This document shows, piece by piece, positions 10,601 to 15,645 of a DNA stretch of 18,966 nt (position 1 is its first letter; every line of letters begins with the position of its first letter). The stretch is from Baffinella frigidus (taxonomy: Eukaryota > Cryptophyceae > Cryptomonadales > Baffinellaceae): positions 2,469-21,434 of the forward strand of contig MU647534.1 of assembly GCA_026770585.1 (NCBI GenBank). Reading direction: 5' to 3'. A model generated the notes under the pieces. It ran no database searches. It had not been told where the DNA came from and was given only the letters and a program-made list of their open reading frames with translations. The translations under genes and the position numbers were made by a program.

Positions 10601-12950
10601 GGCATTCGATGTCGCCATCCACATTGCGGAGCAACGCGCGTATCTCGTCCCGACCTACGCGATGATCAACCTCTGCCCCTACACGGCAACCCCCTCCAGA
10701 CTCACCCCCCAAGTGGAGCCTACCTGGTGCCCGCGCCAGATCGCAACATTTCACGGAACAAGAGGGAATCAGAGAGAGAGAGAGGGGGAGAGAGAGGGGG
10801 AGTGATTCCTCTTTCTCGCAGATGGCGGCGCCGTCCCCCCCTTCAACCCCCCCCCTTCCCCCTGTCTCTCCCTCTCCCTCTCTCTCTCCCTCTCTCCCTC
10901 TGATTCCCTCTTCTTCCCAGATGCCGTCGCCGCCGCCCACTGGCACCTCTCTCCCCCCTCTTCCTCTGTCTCCCTCTCTCCCTCTCGAAGGTGGCAATTG
11001 CATCAGTCGCCGTGACATCTTCCAGCGCATACTAATACTCAGCACTATAATAATCTTAGTCAGCACTACAATACTATCAGTCTGCATTATAATACTATTA
11101 GTCGGCATTATGTTACTAATAGTCAGCACTATGATACTACCAGCAGCATCATATCAAAATCCTGAACCTCAAACCCTACACACGTAGATGGTGGCACCGT
11201 CCCCTACTACTGGCACCTGCGTCAGTCGCCGCGACATCTTCCAGCGCACGTATCCTGCAGTCTCTGGAGGTGCGTATTAAGTGCCAAACGTTCCCCTGAC
11301 AGAGAGCGGCAGAGATGGATCATTGTTCATAGAAAGAGGTGGGGAAGCTGTGGAACACGTCGCCCCCCGGCAATGCGTGAGGCGCAGCACCCCCTTGTAG
11401 AGAGGTCCGATTCAAGGATCCACAGTCTCTTGCTGCGGGTGCGAGGTTCGAACTTTTCGTTGACTGAGAGATGGGGGCGCAGCTTATCCGACGGCGATGG
11501 AGATCAATGTCACGGACGGCACGGACGACGAAAGCGAGTTCATGGAGCGCATCCTCAGCGAATCCGAGTACGCCGGGAACCTCGGCGCCAACTACTCGCA
11601 GATCATCTCCGACAAGTTCAACCTCAATGGCCGCTACCGCCGCGCCTGGTGGGTACAGAGAGAGGGAGAGGGAGGGAGAGAGAGAGAGAGAGAGTGTGTG
11701 TGTGTGTGTGTATGAGTTGAGTTCGCCTGCCGTGGGTGGTCCAACGAATGCTGGTAAATGTTTGGAGAAGTGTTGGCAGAAGCGTGACAGCGCTGCCCCC
11801 CTTGCAGGTGGATCAACCCGGGATACGTGTGGAACCAGGAGCAGATCAAGATTCAGGGCACCAACCGCCTGACCCTCTCTCAGCGCATAATGTTGATCAT
11901 CCTCGTGGGCTTCGACGAGCAAGGTGCTTGCCGAGGGTTCTTCTTCTTCTTCTTCTTCTTTTTCTTCCAGAAATCAGGGAGGTTAAGACGTTTCTGCCTC
12001 GACACATCAAATCTATTCCACCCTTCTTACAGATGGCACACGCCGCCGCACCATGCTCTCCGTCATCAAGGATGCCGACGGGCAGACCTCAGCAGCCGTC
12101 GCTTCCTCATTCACCTACAAGCTCCAGGTTCACCGGCTCTCACGTCTTCGGGAGATAGTTGCTGGTGCTTCGGGAAACAGCGTTGCTGATGTTTTGTGGC
12201 CTGTGCAGCCGTCGGATGTCGTGGCTGGCGCGCTCGGCGTGCTTCCCGAGAGAGTCTCGACCTGGGAAGTCGTCATGCGCCTCAAACCCGGCCAAGTCTG
12301 CATGAAGCCGTACATGCTCAAGGTGCCCTCCCATCGCCGCTACCTCTTTCCAAGCAATTCAAACCTTGCTCACACCTTCTCCAAATCAACTTGAAGCACC
12401 TCTCCCCGGCCCAGCAGAGAACCACCTAGTAAATCTCCCCTCTCTCCCCAGACCATCGTCCACGACAGCCTCATCGGCCACCTCGCCGCGACTTGCAGCC
12501 CGCTGCTGTCAGCCCAGATCATCTCCTTCGACATTGACAAGGGCTCCGAGTCCTGCCGCCGCCGCCGCCTCCTGGTCTGTCCCGCTCGTGAATTCTTCGA
12601 GAGCAATAAGTGTTCTGCGACCCCACAGCCAAGCCTGCTGCGACTGTGCATTGGAGGTGTGGCATCGGTTCAGCAAATTGATGTTGATTCGAACCGCTGC
12701 AGGCTGAGAGCGATCCTGAGTACTCGACAGCCTCCGCCAAGATCATGGTTGCTCTGGTGCGGTGCCCCTCTTCTCCCGTCGTGGAAATTTTCTGGAGCAT
12801 TGTGGTCCTTGGCCACTCTGCACGTGGTGCTGGCTTGATTGCGATCGCAAGCCGTTTCCGGTTCGGGTTTGCAAGCACAACCACTGAAGAGTCTGCCCAC
12901 GAGCAGGTGTTCTCGGACACGTCCGACATGACGATCAACCTGCTCAAGCT

Positions 12951-12990
<40 letters not shown>

Positions 12991-13073
12991 ACTCTCTCTC
13001 TCTAACTCTCTCTCTCTCTAACTCTCTCTCTCTAACTCTCTCTCTAACACACACTCTCTCACACTCTCCCTCG

Positions 13074-13105
<32 letters not shown>

Positions 13106-14726
13106 TTCACTCTCCCTCTCTCCCTCTCCCTCTCTCCCCCAGGTCCATGCCTGACATCATCACGGTGGAGGCGCTCGGTGTCTTCAAGGGCACCGTCACG
13201 ATCGACAACGCATACGTCCCGCCTTCGCAGCTCAAGGAGGCCCCTGCTGAGGCGCAGCCGGAGGAAAGCACTGCTCGCAACACGACTGTCATCATCGGCA
13301 TACTCTGGTATCCTCTCCAAGAATGCCACACCCAGAACCTCCCCTCAGCAGGAAGAAGGGAGTGGGATGACTTTCTGGGGTGCGGGATAGCACTCACCCC
13401 GCTCACCTCTCTAACCCCTCTAACCCCTCTAACCCCTCTAACCCCCCCCACCCCTCTCACCCCTTTAACCCCTCTCAACCCTCTCACCCCTCTCACTCCT
13501 CTCAACCCCCTCACCCCTGCCACCCCTAACACCCTTCATACCCCTCTTACACCACTCACCCCACTCAACCCTCTCACACGTGACTCTGATCGTGTGGGCA
13601 GTGCCACGCTCCTGGGTCTCGCAGCGGCAATGTTCGCAGTGGTCATCCGCGCTCGCCGGCTTCAGTGCGTCCCCTCCCCACCTCCCCCCCCTCGCGTCTC
13701 CTCCGCCGTTCACTTCCTCACGCAAATGCTCTGGTGCAACGTTGAGTGGCCCGAACTCTTTGGGTCCTTGACGTTTTGATTTCGCCAATCATGAAGGAAG
13801 AACCCTCAACCCTGCGGAAGGATATGAATAAGCCTTGCTCATAAGCCTGCATAAGCTTTGCTTGTAAGCATTGAATGGTGTGATAAAGGTCTCAAATCTA
13901 CTGCGCTTACGTGAGCGCACAAACAAGTCCACGTCTTGCCAGAGCCGATTTGCTGCATCGTTGACTGGCTCGAGCTCTGGCGTGCGCAGGCGCAAGGCGC
14001 CGTCGCTTCAGGGGGGGTCCTCCGCTGATCTCGTCCACCCGATGCAGCTGCCCGCCAACAACGCCCAGGTACCTTCTACCTTTGTTTGGCCTGTGGTTGA
14101 TGACGGGACAGTGGAGTGCAGGTTGGGAGGGGGGCATGTCTGAACCGGGAGCGTTGAAACCGAGATATCCCTGCTTTTCTCTGACGCCAAGAATGCCCCG
14201 GTACTTCTTCTCTATCCCCCCTATGTCCCTACGGATTGCCTGTCGTAGGGTCGTGAGTCTTATCGCTTAAGGGTTAGTAAGCTGGCTTAAGGGTTATTAG
14301 GTTGGCTTGTCGACATTCAGACCACTTCTTGATCTTCTTCTTCTCCGCCTTTATTACTCTCAATACAGGTCCTAAGTGGGCCCAAATGGCTCCAAGGGTA
14401 GCCCCATACGGCCCAGAACGTACCCGCTCTCTGTTCAGCCCTTGAGCCTAGAGTCGTCCCGGTACTTCCTGGTTTGGTGGGGCAGGTTGGGGTTCGGGCA
14501 TTTCTGAACCGGGAGACTTGACACCGCGAAATCCCTCTCTCTCTTTGAGGTGGGCTTGTGGACCGCAGTGGGGCGGCTCGGTGCACGTTGGCCCACCCAT
14601 CCGCTTCGAATCGAAAACTGTTGTGCGTTACTAACTACGTGTGGTCCGCAGCGCGGCGGCTCGGTGGACGTTGGCCCACCCATGCAGCGCTACGACATGG
14701 CAACGCCCTCCCCCTTTTCATTTTGA
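1566..14726 (+). CDS. Multi-exon gene for a large LamG/EGF type I membrane protein (about 43 exons)
   Basis: Hand-built model; each exon was kept only if its reading phase fits its neighbours. Exons: 1566-1640, 2347-2438, 2621-3139, 3207-3271, 3391-3524, 3730-3799, 3950-4002, 4213-4267, 4353-4396, 4504-4574, 4721-5013, 5116-5654, 5835-5939, 6081-6161, 6266-6350, 6425-6490, 6591-6742, 6854-6957, 7375-7503, 7831-7877, 7991-8040, 8138-8173, 8327-8471, 8639-8730, 8839-8909, 9327-~9423, 9692-9739, 9937-10014, 10103-10177, 10339-10425, 10530-10685, 11188-11269, 11483-11648, 11808-11923, 12033-12127, 12209-12322, 12452-12574, 12703-12747, 12907-12953, 13143-13307, 13602-13664, 13990-14068, 14652-14726. 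The span is the locus, not continuous coding. Domain order is signal peptide, LamG, EGF, EGF, LamG, unknown ectodomain, transmembrane helix, short tail, as in cell-surface adhesion or receptor proteins. Ligand and function cannot be told. Sequons NTTF, NFTE, NMTY, NCTS, NDTV, NDTR, NFTE, NCTA, NLSD, NWTH, NNTL, NETF, NVTD, NYSQ and NTTV all precede the membrane span, which supports an extracellular location. Uncertain: the junctions at 5014/5116, 7504/7831, 9440/9692 and 10686/11188, and the last exon. A split into two genes near one of these junctions is possible but not favoured. Confidence 0.82.
1664..1805 (+). repeat. 7-base minisatellite (CCACCCT)n in intron 1
   Basis: About 20 near-perfect copies of the heptamer CCACCCT lie inside intron 1 (1641-2346). 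They are followed by CCCTACA units near 1812-1830 and then a TTAAACCCC stretch. The 7-base period and CCCT core match the CCCTAAA telomere-type arrays elsewhere in the window, so this may be a diverged relative. It gives long proline-rich open frames that I do not regard as genes. The rest of this intron (about 1840-2346) holds nothing I recognise. Confidence 0.9.
2347..3271 (+). CDS. Exons 2-4: first LamG/concanavalin A-like domain
   Basis: Exons 2347-2438, 2621-3139 and 3207-3271 join as GG|G (Gly) and AG|G (Arg) into residues about 26-250. The fold is recognisable as the LamG/pentraxin-like jelly roll (Laminin_G_3 type). Early strand SWTLEMWFRWRAG is followed by GWIHATILSY, the central GGWHHLALTG, the strand/turn LTVYVDGVPVF, then LVLGQGQ and the closing DLAEVRLWNIERT. 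After the junction comes LTSGTGLVAVWPF, the usual end of such domains. These domains bind sugars, proteins or calcium on cell surfaces; the ligand here is unknown. Sequons NTTF and NFTE lie near the two ends. An alternative donor gtaagg at 3135 would shift the frame and meet a stop, so gtagag at 3140 is preferred. Confidence 0.88.
3391..4396 (+). CDS. Exons 5-9: two calcium-binding EGF modules in tandem
   Basis: Exons 3391-3524, 3730-3799, 3950-4002, 4213-4267 and 4353-4396. Module 1 begins DIDEC, with cysteine order C-x6-C-x5-C-x8-C-x-C (CINTIDSFLCQCNDGWKGDG), an exact EGF_CA pattern including the hydroxylation-site Asn and aromatic residue. Module 2 begins EDINEC and continues through CRNSPGSFECYC to EQGLEGDRTYC. 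Both modules have a phase 0 intron one residue after the second cysteine and a phase 1 intron in the last Gly-rich loop, so exons 7+8 form a symmetric 1-1 unit of 108 bases, classic for exon shuffling. The module 2 internal intron needs a GC donor at 4003. Such tandem modules stiffen extracellular stalks by binding Ca2+ at the D-I-D-E / D-I-N-E sites. Confidence 0.92.
4504..5654 (+). CDS. Exons 10-12: second LamG-like domain and flanks
   Basis: Exons 4504-4574, 4721-5013 and 5116-5654. Exon 10 encodes VRTVMEVNMTYHDFYAAWNC and joins exon 11 as AA|G (Lys). The domain core runs from TIVVHMTFPSGAQ and WLINYG in exon 11 through FGTWGF, TCTLAAVVDRD, YKLYMNGNFVGS and FAGSIFEVQLYKQALLPAEV in exon 12, approximately residues 460-610. 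This is again the LamG/ConA-like pattern of a central A-V-V-D strand, a Y-M-N-G turn and a late G-x-I-x-E-V strand. The remainder of exon 12 (about 45 residues, ending VEDPVYAW) is not recognised. The start of exon 12 is uncertain: 5116 fits the phase, but a better-looking acceptor ends at 5177. The exon 12 donor gtctgt at 5655 is weak. Confidence 0.78.
5026..5110 (+). repeat. Interstitial CCCTAAA telomere-type array in intron 11
   Basis: Roughly eleven heptamers of CCCTAAA, with CCTTAAA variants, lie just after the donor at 5014 and directly before the acceptor at 5115. The C-rich strand is on + and follows the direction of transcription. This is an internal telomere-type block, not a chromosome end, because coding exons flank it on both sides. 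Confidence 0.93.
5835..6957 (+). CDS. Exons 13-18: unrecognised extracellular region, part 1
   Basis: Exons 5835-5939, 6081-6161, 6266-6350, 6425-6490, 6591-6742 and 6854-6957. All junction phases agree (0, 0, 0, 1, 1, 0). Peptides include PTGLRVDNLWHEWVVLDDSR, EMWMIDFTFTMGTNDTV, VLYLPRVFNNDTRGP, HFPCGNEGYNPEVP, CCLPNFTEHYRPIQPFEDYI and DVKVWLVEPYARIWKGRARL. Sequons are NDTV, NDTR, NFTE, NCTA and NLSD. I recognise no named domain; the aromatic, Cys-containing composition suits a secreted fold. Donors include gtacgc, gtaggg (at 6162, chosen because it keeps phase), gtaggc, gttctc and gtcggc, so this gene tolerates weak 5' splice sites. Confidence 0.75.
7074..7320 (+). repeat. Partial direct duplication inside intron 18
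   Basis: Two shared blocks recur in the intron 6958-7374. GTTTGGGTCTGGCTGCT is at 7074 and 7251, and CCATAGCCTCCTCGAGGG is at 7162 and 7301. The offsets are 177 and 139 bases, so one copy has lost or gained about 38 bases between the blocks. No coding content is apparent. Confidence 0.8.
7375..9423 (+). CDS. Exons 19-27 region: unrecognised extracellular region, part 2
   Basis: Exons 7375-7503, 7831-7877, 7991-8040, 8138-8173, 8327-8471, 8639-8730, 8839-8909 and 9327-~9423. Peptides include GEDPSTPGSHTIKTFLVLRH, IILTKTDFFTVSFLTG, NDYTFFDYCNMRLHQ, VLHETVGAKHIQ, LWQFVAIAFTLGAEYQIN, NDAIWDDPATRAEYAAALDP, ADMCKTPKIITQQMVVFFVP and DALDFSIFVDIAVSVVN. Most junctions match in phase (for example AA|C, G|GC, G|CG, AG|C). 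Several alternating hydrophobic strands (WQFVAIAF, DFSIFVDIAVSVV) suggest more beta-sandwich folds, but no family is clear. Two points are open: exon 19 may instead end at 7441 and use a 29-base exon at 7600-7628, and the end of exon 27 may be 9423 or the gtacgt donor at 9440, neither of which fits exon 28 cleanly. Confidence 0.65.
9000..9158. mobile_element. Foldback (MITE-like) element in intron 26
   Basis: The ends are inverted copies: AGGGGCCTATTTTA at 9001 and TATAAATAGGCCCCT at 9143-9157. Pairing continues inward: ACCAGG near 9015 pairs with CCTGGT near 9116, and a loose match runs from AACTTTCGTTGATTGG to the TTGGCCAGTCACGAAGTT region. The element is AT-richer than its surroundings, about 158 bases long, and has no coding frame. 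No target-site duplication is obvious. An ATATAAATAGG stretch inside resembles a TATA box, but the same bases are explained by the inverted end. Confidence 0.6.
9202..9275 (+). repeat. (TTC)n tract with a dispersed repeat segment
   Basis: A run of about nine TTC units is followed by CTTTATTACTCTCGATACAG and GTCCTGAATGAGACCC. A near copy of the CTTTATTACTCTC-ATACAGGTCCT block lies at 14349-14375, also preceded by TTC-rich sequence. A further shared CCCTTGAGCCT piece is at 9258 and 14439. The two sites are both in introns of the same gene and look like copies of one non-coding dispersed repeat. Confidence 0.7.
9692..10685 (+). CDS. Exons 28-32: phase 0 exon series of unrecognised ectodomain
   Basis: Exons 9692-9739, 9937-10014, 10103-10177, 10339-10425 and 10530-10685. 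All are phase 0 at both ends, and the first four begin with a GTN (Val) codon straight after the acceptor. Peptides: LLHCEVMRDTSYLSE, VADMDVVVGIAGFPHEWPRL, VNGVAVAYTSNNTLDSDSIE, VVLHGNETFFEQPHSVEKGF and EAMYGMVKAGLAFDVAIHIA. Sequons are NNTL and NETF. The third piece (VNGVAVAYTS) and the fourth read like strands of a beta domain, but no family is claimed. Exon 32 can end at 10685 with a weak GC donor (gcaacc) or at 10712 with gtggag; both keep phase 0. Because the exons are phase-symmetric, skipping any of them would keep the frame. Confidence 0.72.
10822..11187 (+). CDS. Alternative or decayed exon copies running into a hydrophobic repeat
   Basis: Two acceptor-plus-ATG starts related to exon 33 lie at 10822 (MAAPSP) and 10921 (MPSPPPTGT). 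Their upstream bases also match each other (GTGATTCCTCTTTCTCGCAG and CTGATTCCCTCTTCTTCCCA). A further copy at about 10990 encodes GNCISRRDIFQR, matching TCVSRRDIFQR of exon 33. From 10822 one frame stays open to the TAG at 11185, through CT-rich Pro/Ser codons and then about 40 very hydrophobic residues encoded by 21-base repeats. If spliced in after exon 32, it would give a shorter product ending just after this hydrophobic segment. It may equally be a decaying duplicate that is never used. Low-complexity Pro/Ser sequence argues for caution. Confidence 0.4.
   Translation: MAAPSPPSTPPLPPVSPSPSLSPSLPLIPSSSQMPSPPPTGTSLPPLPLSPSLPLEGGNCISRRDIFQRILILSTIIILVSTTILSVCIIILLVGIMLLIVSTMILPAASYQNPEPQTLHT
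11040..11143 (+). repeat. 21-base tandem repeat, five copies, 7-codon period
   Basis: Copies lie at 11040, 11061, 11082, 11103 and 11124, each 21 bases (the last 20) and about 65-80% alike. In the frame of the adjacent SRRDIFQR peptide they encode STIIILV, STTILSV, CIIILLV, GIMLLIV and STMILPA. The preceding bases from 11029 look like a partial further copy. The tract is AT-rich against the GC-rich exons on either side. Confidence 0.85.
11188..11269 (+). CDS. Exon 33: conserved copy of the duplicated exon
   Basis: The acceptor tag at 11185-11187 leads to MVAPSPTTGTCVSRRDIFQR and TYPAVSG, with donor gtgcgt at 11270 leaving one base (G). That base joins the CT of exon 34 to form GCT (Ala). This is the only copy of the duplicated exon with both a fitting donor and an intact body, so it is taken as the working one. 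The first residues (MVAPSPTTG) are less sure, since the acceptor is weak and an alternative frame DGGTVPYYWHLRQ is also open. Confidence 0.6.
11483..12953 (+). CDS. Exons 34-40: membrane-proximal ectodomain with RRRRLL site
   Basis: Exons 11483-11648, 11808-11923, 12033-12127, 12209-12322, 12452-12574, 12703-12747 and 12907-12953, every junction matching (TG|G Trp, G|AT Asp, then phase 0). Peptides include MEINVTDGTDDESEFMERIL, NLGANYSQIISDKFNLNGRY, NQEQIKIQGTNRLTLSQRIM, TMLSVIKDADGQTSAAVASS, VVAGALGVLPERVSTWEVVM and DSLIGHLAATCSPLLSAQII, then CRRRRLLAES. The pattern of an A-x-x-L-G-V-x-x-x-R-V motif and a later Arg-rich RRLL end is one I associate with membrane-proximal regions of algal surface proteins; that link is inference. 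Four consecutive Arg codons at 12557-12568 could be a proprotein-convertase site. The exon 34 donor gtgggt at 11649 is chosen over gtacag at 11653 because it gives an in-phase Trp codon. Confidence 0.78.
11655..11712 (+). repeat. (GA)n(GT)n tract in intron 34
   Basis: A purine run of GAGA units passes directly into about ten GT units just downstream of the donor at 11649. Similar GA runs are at 10770-10803, and a TTC run lies at 11941-11966 in the next intron. Confidence 0.9.
12954..13142 (+). repeat. (CT)n-filled intron 40
   Basis: The whole 189-base intron is CT dinucleotide repeat with AACTCT and ACACTCT interruptions. It starts directly at the donor gtctct and ends at the acceptor ccccag. 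The exon ends on both sides read CAG|GTC, so the simple repeat is flanked by a short direct repeat at the splice sites. The tract doubles as an extended polypyrimidine tract. Confidence 0.95.
13143..13664 (+). CDS. Exons 41-42: juxtamembrane stalk and transmembrane helix
   Basis: Exons 13143-13307 and 13602-13664 join as TG|T (Cys). The stalk SMPDIITVEALGVFKGTVTI is followed by a Pro/Glu/Ala-rich linker (LKEAPAEAQPEESTARNTT). Then comes a clear single-span helix, VIIGILCATLLGLAAAMFAV, and the cytoplasmic stop-transfer VIRARRLQ. The intron (13308-13601) cuts the helix in the middle. With the N-terminal signal peptide this makes a type I orientation, with about 1,500 residues outside and some 50 inside. 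The small-xxx-small spacing within GILCATLLGLAAA could favour helix pairing, which is inference. Confidence 0.88.
13401..13580 (+). repeat. (AACCCCTCT)n-type repeat in intron 41
   Basis: The intron 13308-13601 carries many 8-9-base units of the form AACCCCTCT, CACCCCTCT and CAACCCTCT. They are perfect near 13411-13440 and degenerate afterwards. Like the other intron arrays it is C-rich on the + strand and telomere-like in composition. It generates Pro/Leu/Thr-rich open frames that are not genes. Confidence 0.9.
13990..14068 (+). CDS. Exon 43: cytoplasmic tail
   Basis: CA|G (Gln) joins exon 42, and the exon encodes RKAPSLQGGSSADLVHPMQL and PANNAQ, ending in phase 0 at the donor gtacct (14069). 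The segment is basic next to the membrane and then polar and Gly/Ser/Pro-rich, so probably disordered. No kinase or known signalling motif is seen. The acceptor is gtgcgcag at 13982-13989. Confidence 0.75.
14123..14545 (+). repeat. Dispersed repeat segments in the intron before the tail exon
   Basis: A block beginning GCAGGTTGGG and containing TCTGAACCGGGAG and ATCCCT occurs near 14119-14172 and again near 14484-14535. A 20-base tandem pair starting CTTAAGGGTTA lies at 14267-14306. The stretch 14210-14262 (CCCTATGTCCCTACGG, then CTTATCGCTTA) is an inverted copy of 18362-18415. The CTTTATTACTCTC block at 14349 matches 9225. The intron is therefore built largely of non-coding repeat copies; no coding content was found in it. 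Confidence 0.7.
14566..14608 (+). pseudogene. Partial upstream copy of the tail exon
   Basis: GTGGACCGCAG is followed by TGGGGCGGCTCGGTGCACGT and TGGCCCACCCAT, near-identical to the exon at 14652. In phase 0 it reads WGGSVHVGPPIRFESK and runs on to a TAA near 14633. The match stops after CCCAT. It could serve as an alternative last exon, or it may be a broken duplicate. Confidence 0.5.
14652..14726 (+). CDS. Exon 44: probable terminal tail exon with stop
   Basis: The acceptor GTGGTCCGCAG gives phase 0, matching exon 43, and reads RGGSVDVGPPMQRYDMATPS then PFSF and TGA at 14724. It is the most complete of three copies of this sequence and is chosen as the last exon on that ground. A different 3' end at 15064-15119 is possible. 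No polyadenylation signal can be assigned, because the signal used by this organism is unknown. Confidence 0.5.
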   Translation, partial: RGGSVDVGPPMQRYDMATPSPFSF

Positions 14727-14814
14727 ATGATAAGTGAATTACTCCCCTACTCAGCGCAACTCATTCTCCCATTTGAAAAGGAAGTGATTCGGTTTTTCTT
14801 CCGAGATAAGTTTG

Positions 14815-14877
14815 GGCCCGGCCCACCCATGCAGCGCTACGGCGTAGCAACGCCCGCTTCAAATGTGATATTTTGAA
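14815..14877 (+). pseudogene. Partial downstream copy of the tail exon
   Basis: GGCCCACCCATGCAGCGCTA repeats the core of the exon at 14652. It reads GPPMQRYGVATPASNVIF then TGA in the same frame. The 5' part with the acceptor is lost. A GGC|GTAGCA donor-like site lies inside. It is probably a duplicate remnant. Confidence 0.5.
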
Positions 14878-15062
14878 AAGTGCTCTGTGATAAAGCGTGA
14901 TCGTAGATCGAGATTTGCTTGCTGGAGCGAGGTTTTGTCAAGCTGTGCTCTGCGAACCATGCCTTACCTGCGCTGACAGACACCTTGCGTTGCTCTGCGA
15001 ACGTCCTGGTGTAGCACTTTTCAAAAGGTCGGATAGCAATTTTCAAAAGATCAGATTCGGAG

Positions 15063-15119
15063 CGTCCTGGTGTGGACGTCAACCCCATCCCCGTTCAGGC
15101 CGACTTCCAGGAGGAGTGA
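15063..15119 (+). CDS. Candidate alternative last exon (VNPIPVQADFQEE)
   Basis: The frame PGVDVNPIPVQADFQEE followed by TGA looks like a real acidic C-terminus and shares a V-D-V motif with SVDVGPP of the exon at 14652. Acceptor choices are poor; a ttcggag ending at about 15061 would fit phase 0 after exon 43. It could be the original gene end, with the intervening 1 kb being inserted or duplicated DNA, or it may be chance. Confidence 0.3.
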   Translation, partial: RPGVDVNPIPVQADFQEE

Positions 15120-15183
15120 AGAAGCGCCTCTGTCGACCTTCCGTGCACTTCTCACCAGGTGTGCCACCCTGGAGGCAACTTAT

Positions 15184-15255
15184 GGGCAAATCGATGGTTT
15201 CTTGGGTCAACTCCCATATAAATCCATTTATGGGAGATTGACTTAATATTTGCCC
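15184..15255. repeat. Nested foldback, 72 bases
   Basis: The outer arms GGGCAAAT (15184) and ATTTGCCC (15248) enclose inner arms GTCAACTCCCATA and TATGGGAGATTGAC that pair with one bulge. There is no coding content. Confidence 0.75.
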
Positions 15256-15269
15256 CCACGTTGACTCCA

Positions 15270-15645
15270 GGGTGTGTCTGAACTGGTTGTGGTTTGCTCC
15301 TCCTGCCAGGCTTTGAGTTCACCAAGCCTGGCAGGATGGAGCAGACTGCAGGAATCTTTCTGAATCGAGAACACGAGAGGAATCTAGGGTCGGGAGACCG
15401 CAACAGCGAGAGGTGTAGGAACTAGCTGTGGCTCGCTCATCTTGCAAGGCTTTGATTTCACCAAGCCAGGCAGGATTGAGACCGCAACAGCGAGGGGGGT
15501 GTAGGAACTAGCTGTGGCCTGCTCATCTTGCAAGGCTTGGATTTCACTAAGCCTGGCAGGATTGAGATCGCACCAGCGAGGGGTGTAGGAACTAGCTTGC
15601 GCCTCCTGCCAGGCTTCAACAAGCCTGACAGGATTGAGCAAACTG
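15270..15645. repeat. Tandem repeat of about 85 bases, four diverged copies
   Basis: Units beginning GAGACCGCAACAGCGAG start at 15394, 15478 and 15564, with a more diverged copy from about 15270. Each contains GGTGTAGGAACTAGCT and a short foldback CCTGCCAGGCTT...AAGCCTGGCAGG; this is perfect at 15302-15335 and nearly so at 15605-15632. The header ATCTAGGGTC.GGAGACCGCAAC recurs once more near 15749. Nothing codes convincingly in 15120-16190. Confidence 0.8.

Noticed and set aside
10476-11129. 217-codon minus-strand frame including a hydrophobic end
   Set aside because: It is produced by the GA/CT runs and the antisense of the 21-base repeat; there is no domain or splice support.
15270-15645. 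CRISPR-like array
   Set aside because: The repeats are adjoining and diverged, with no unique spacers of constant length, and the context is eukaryotic.
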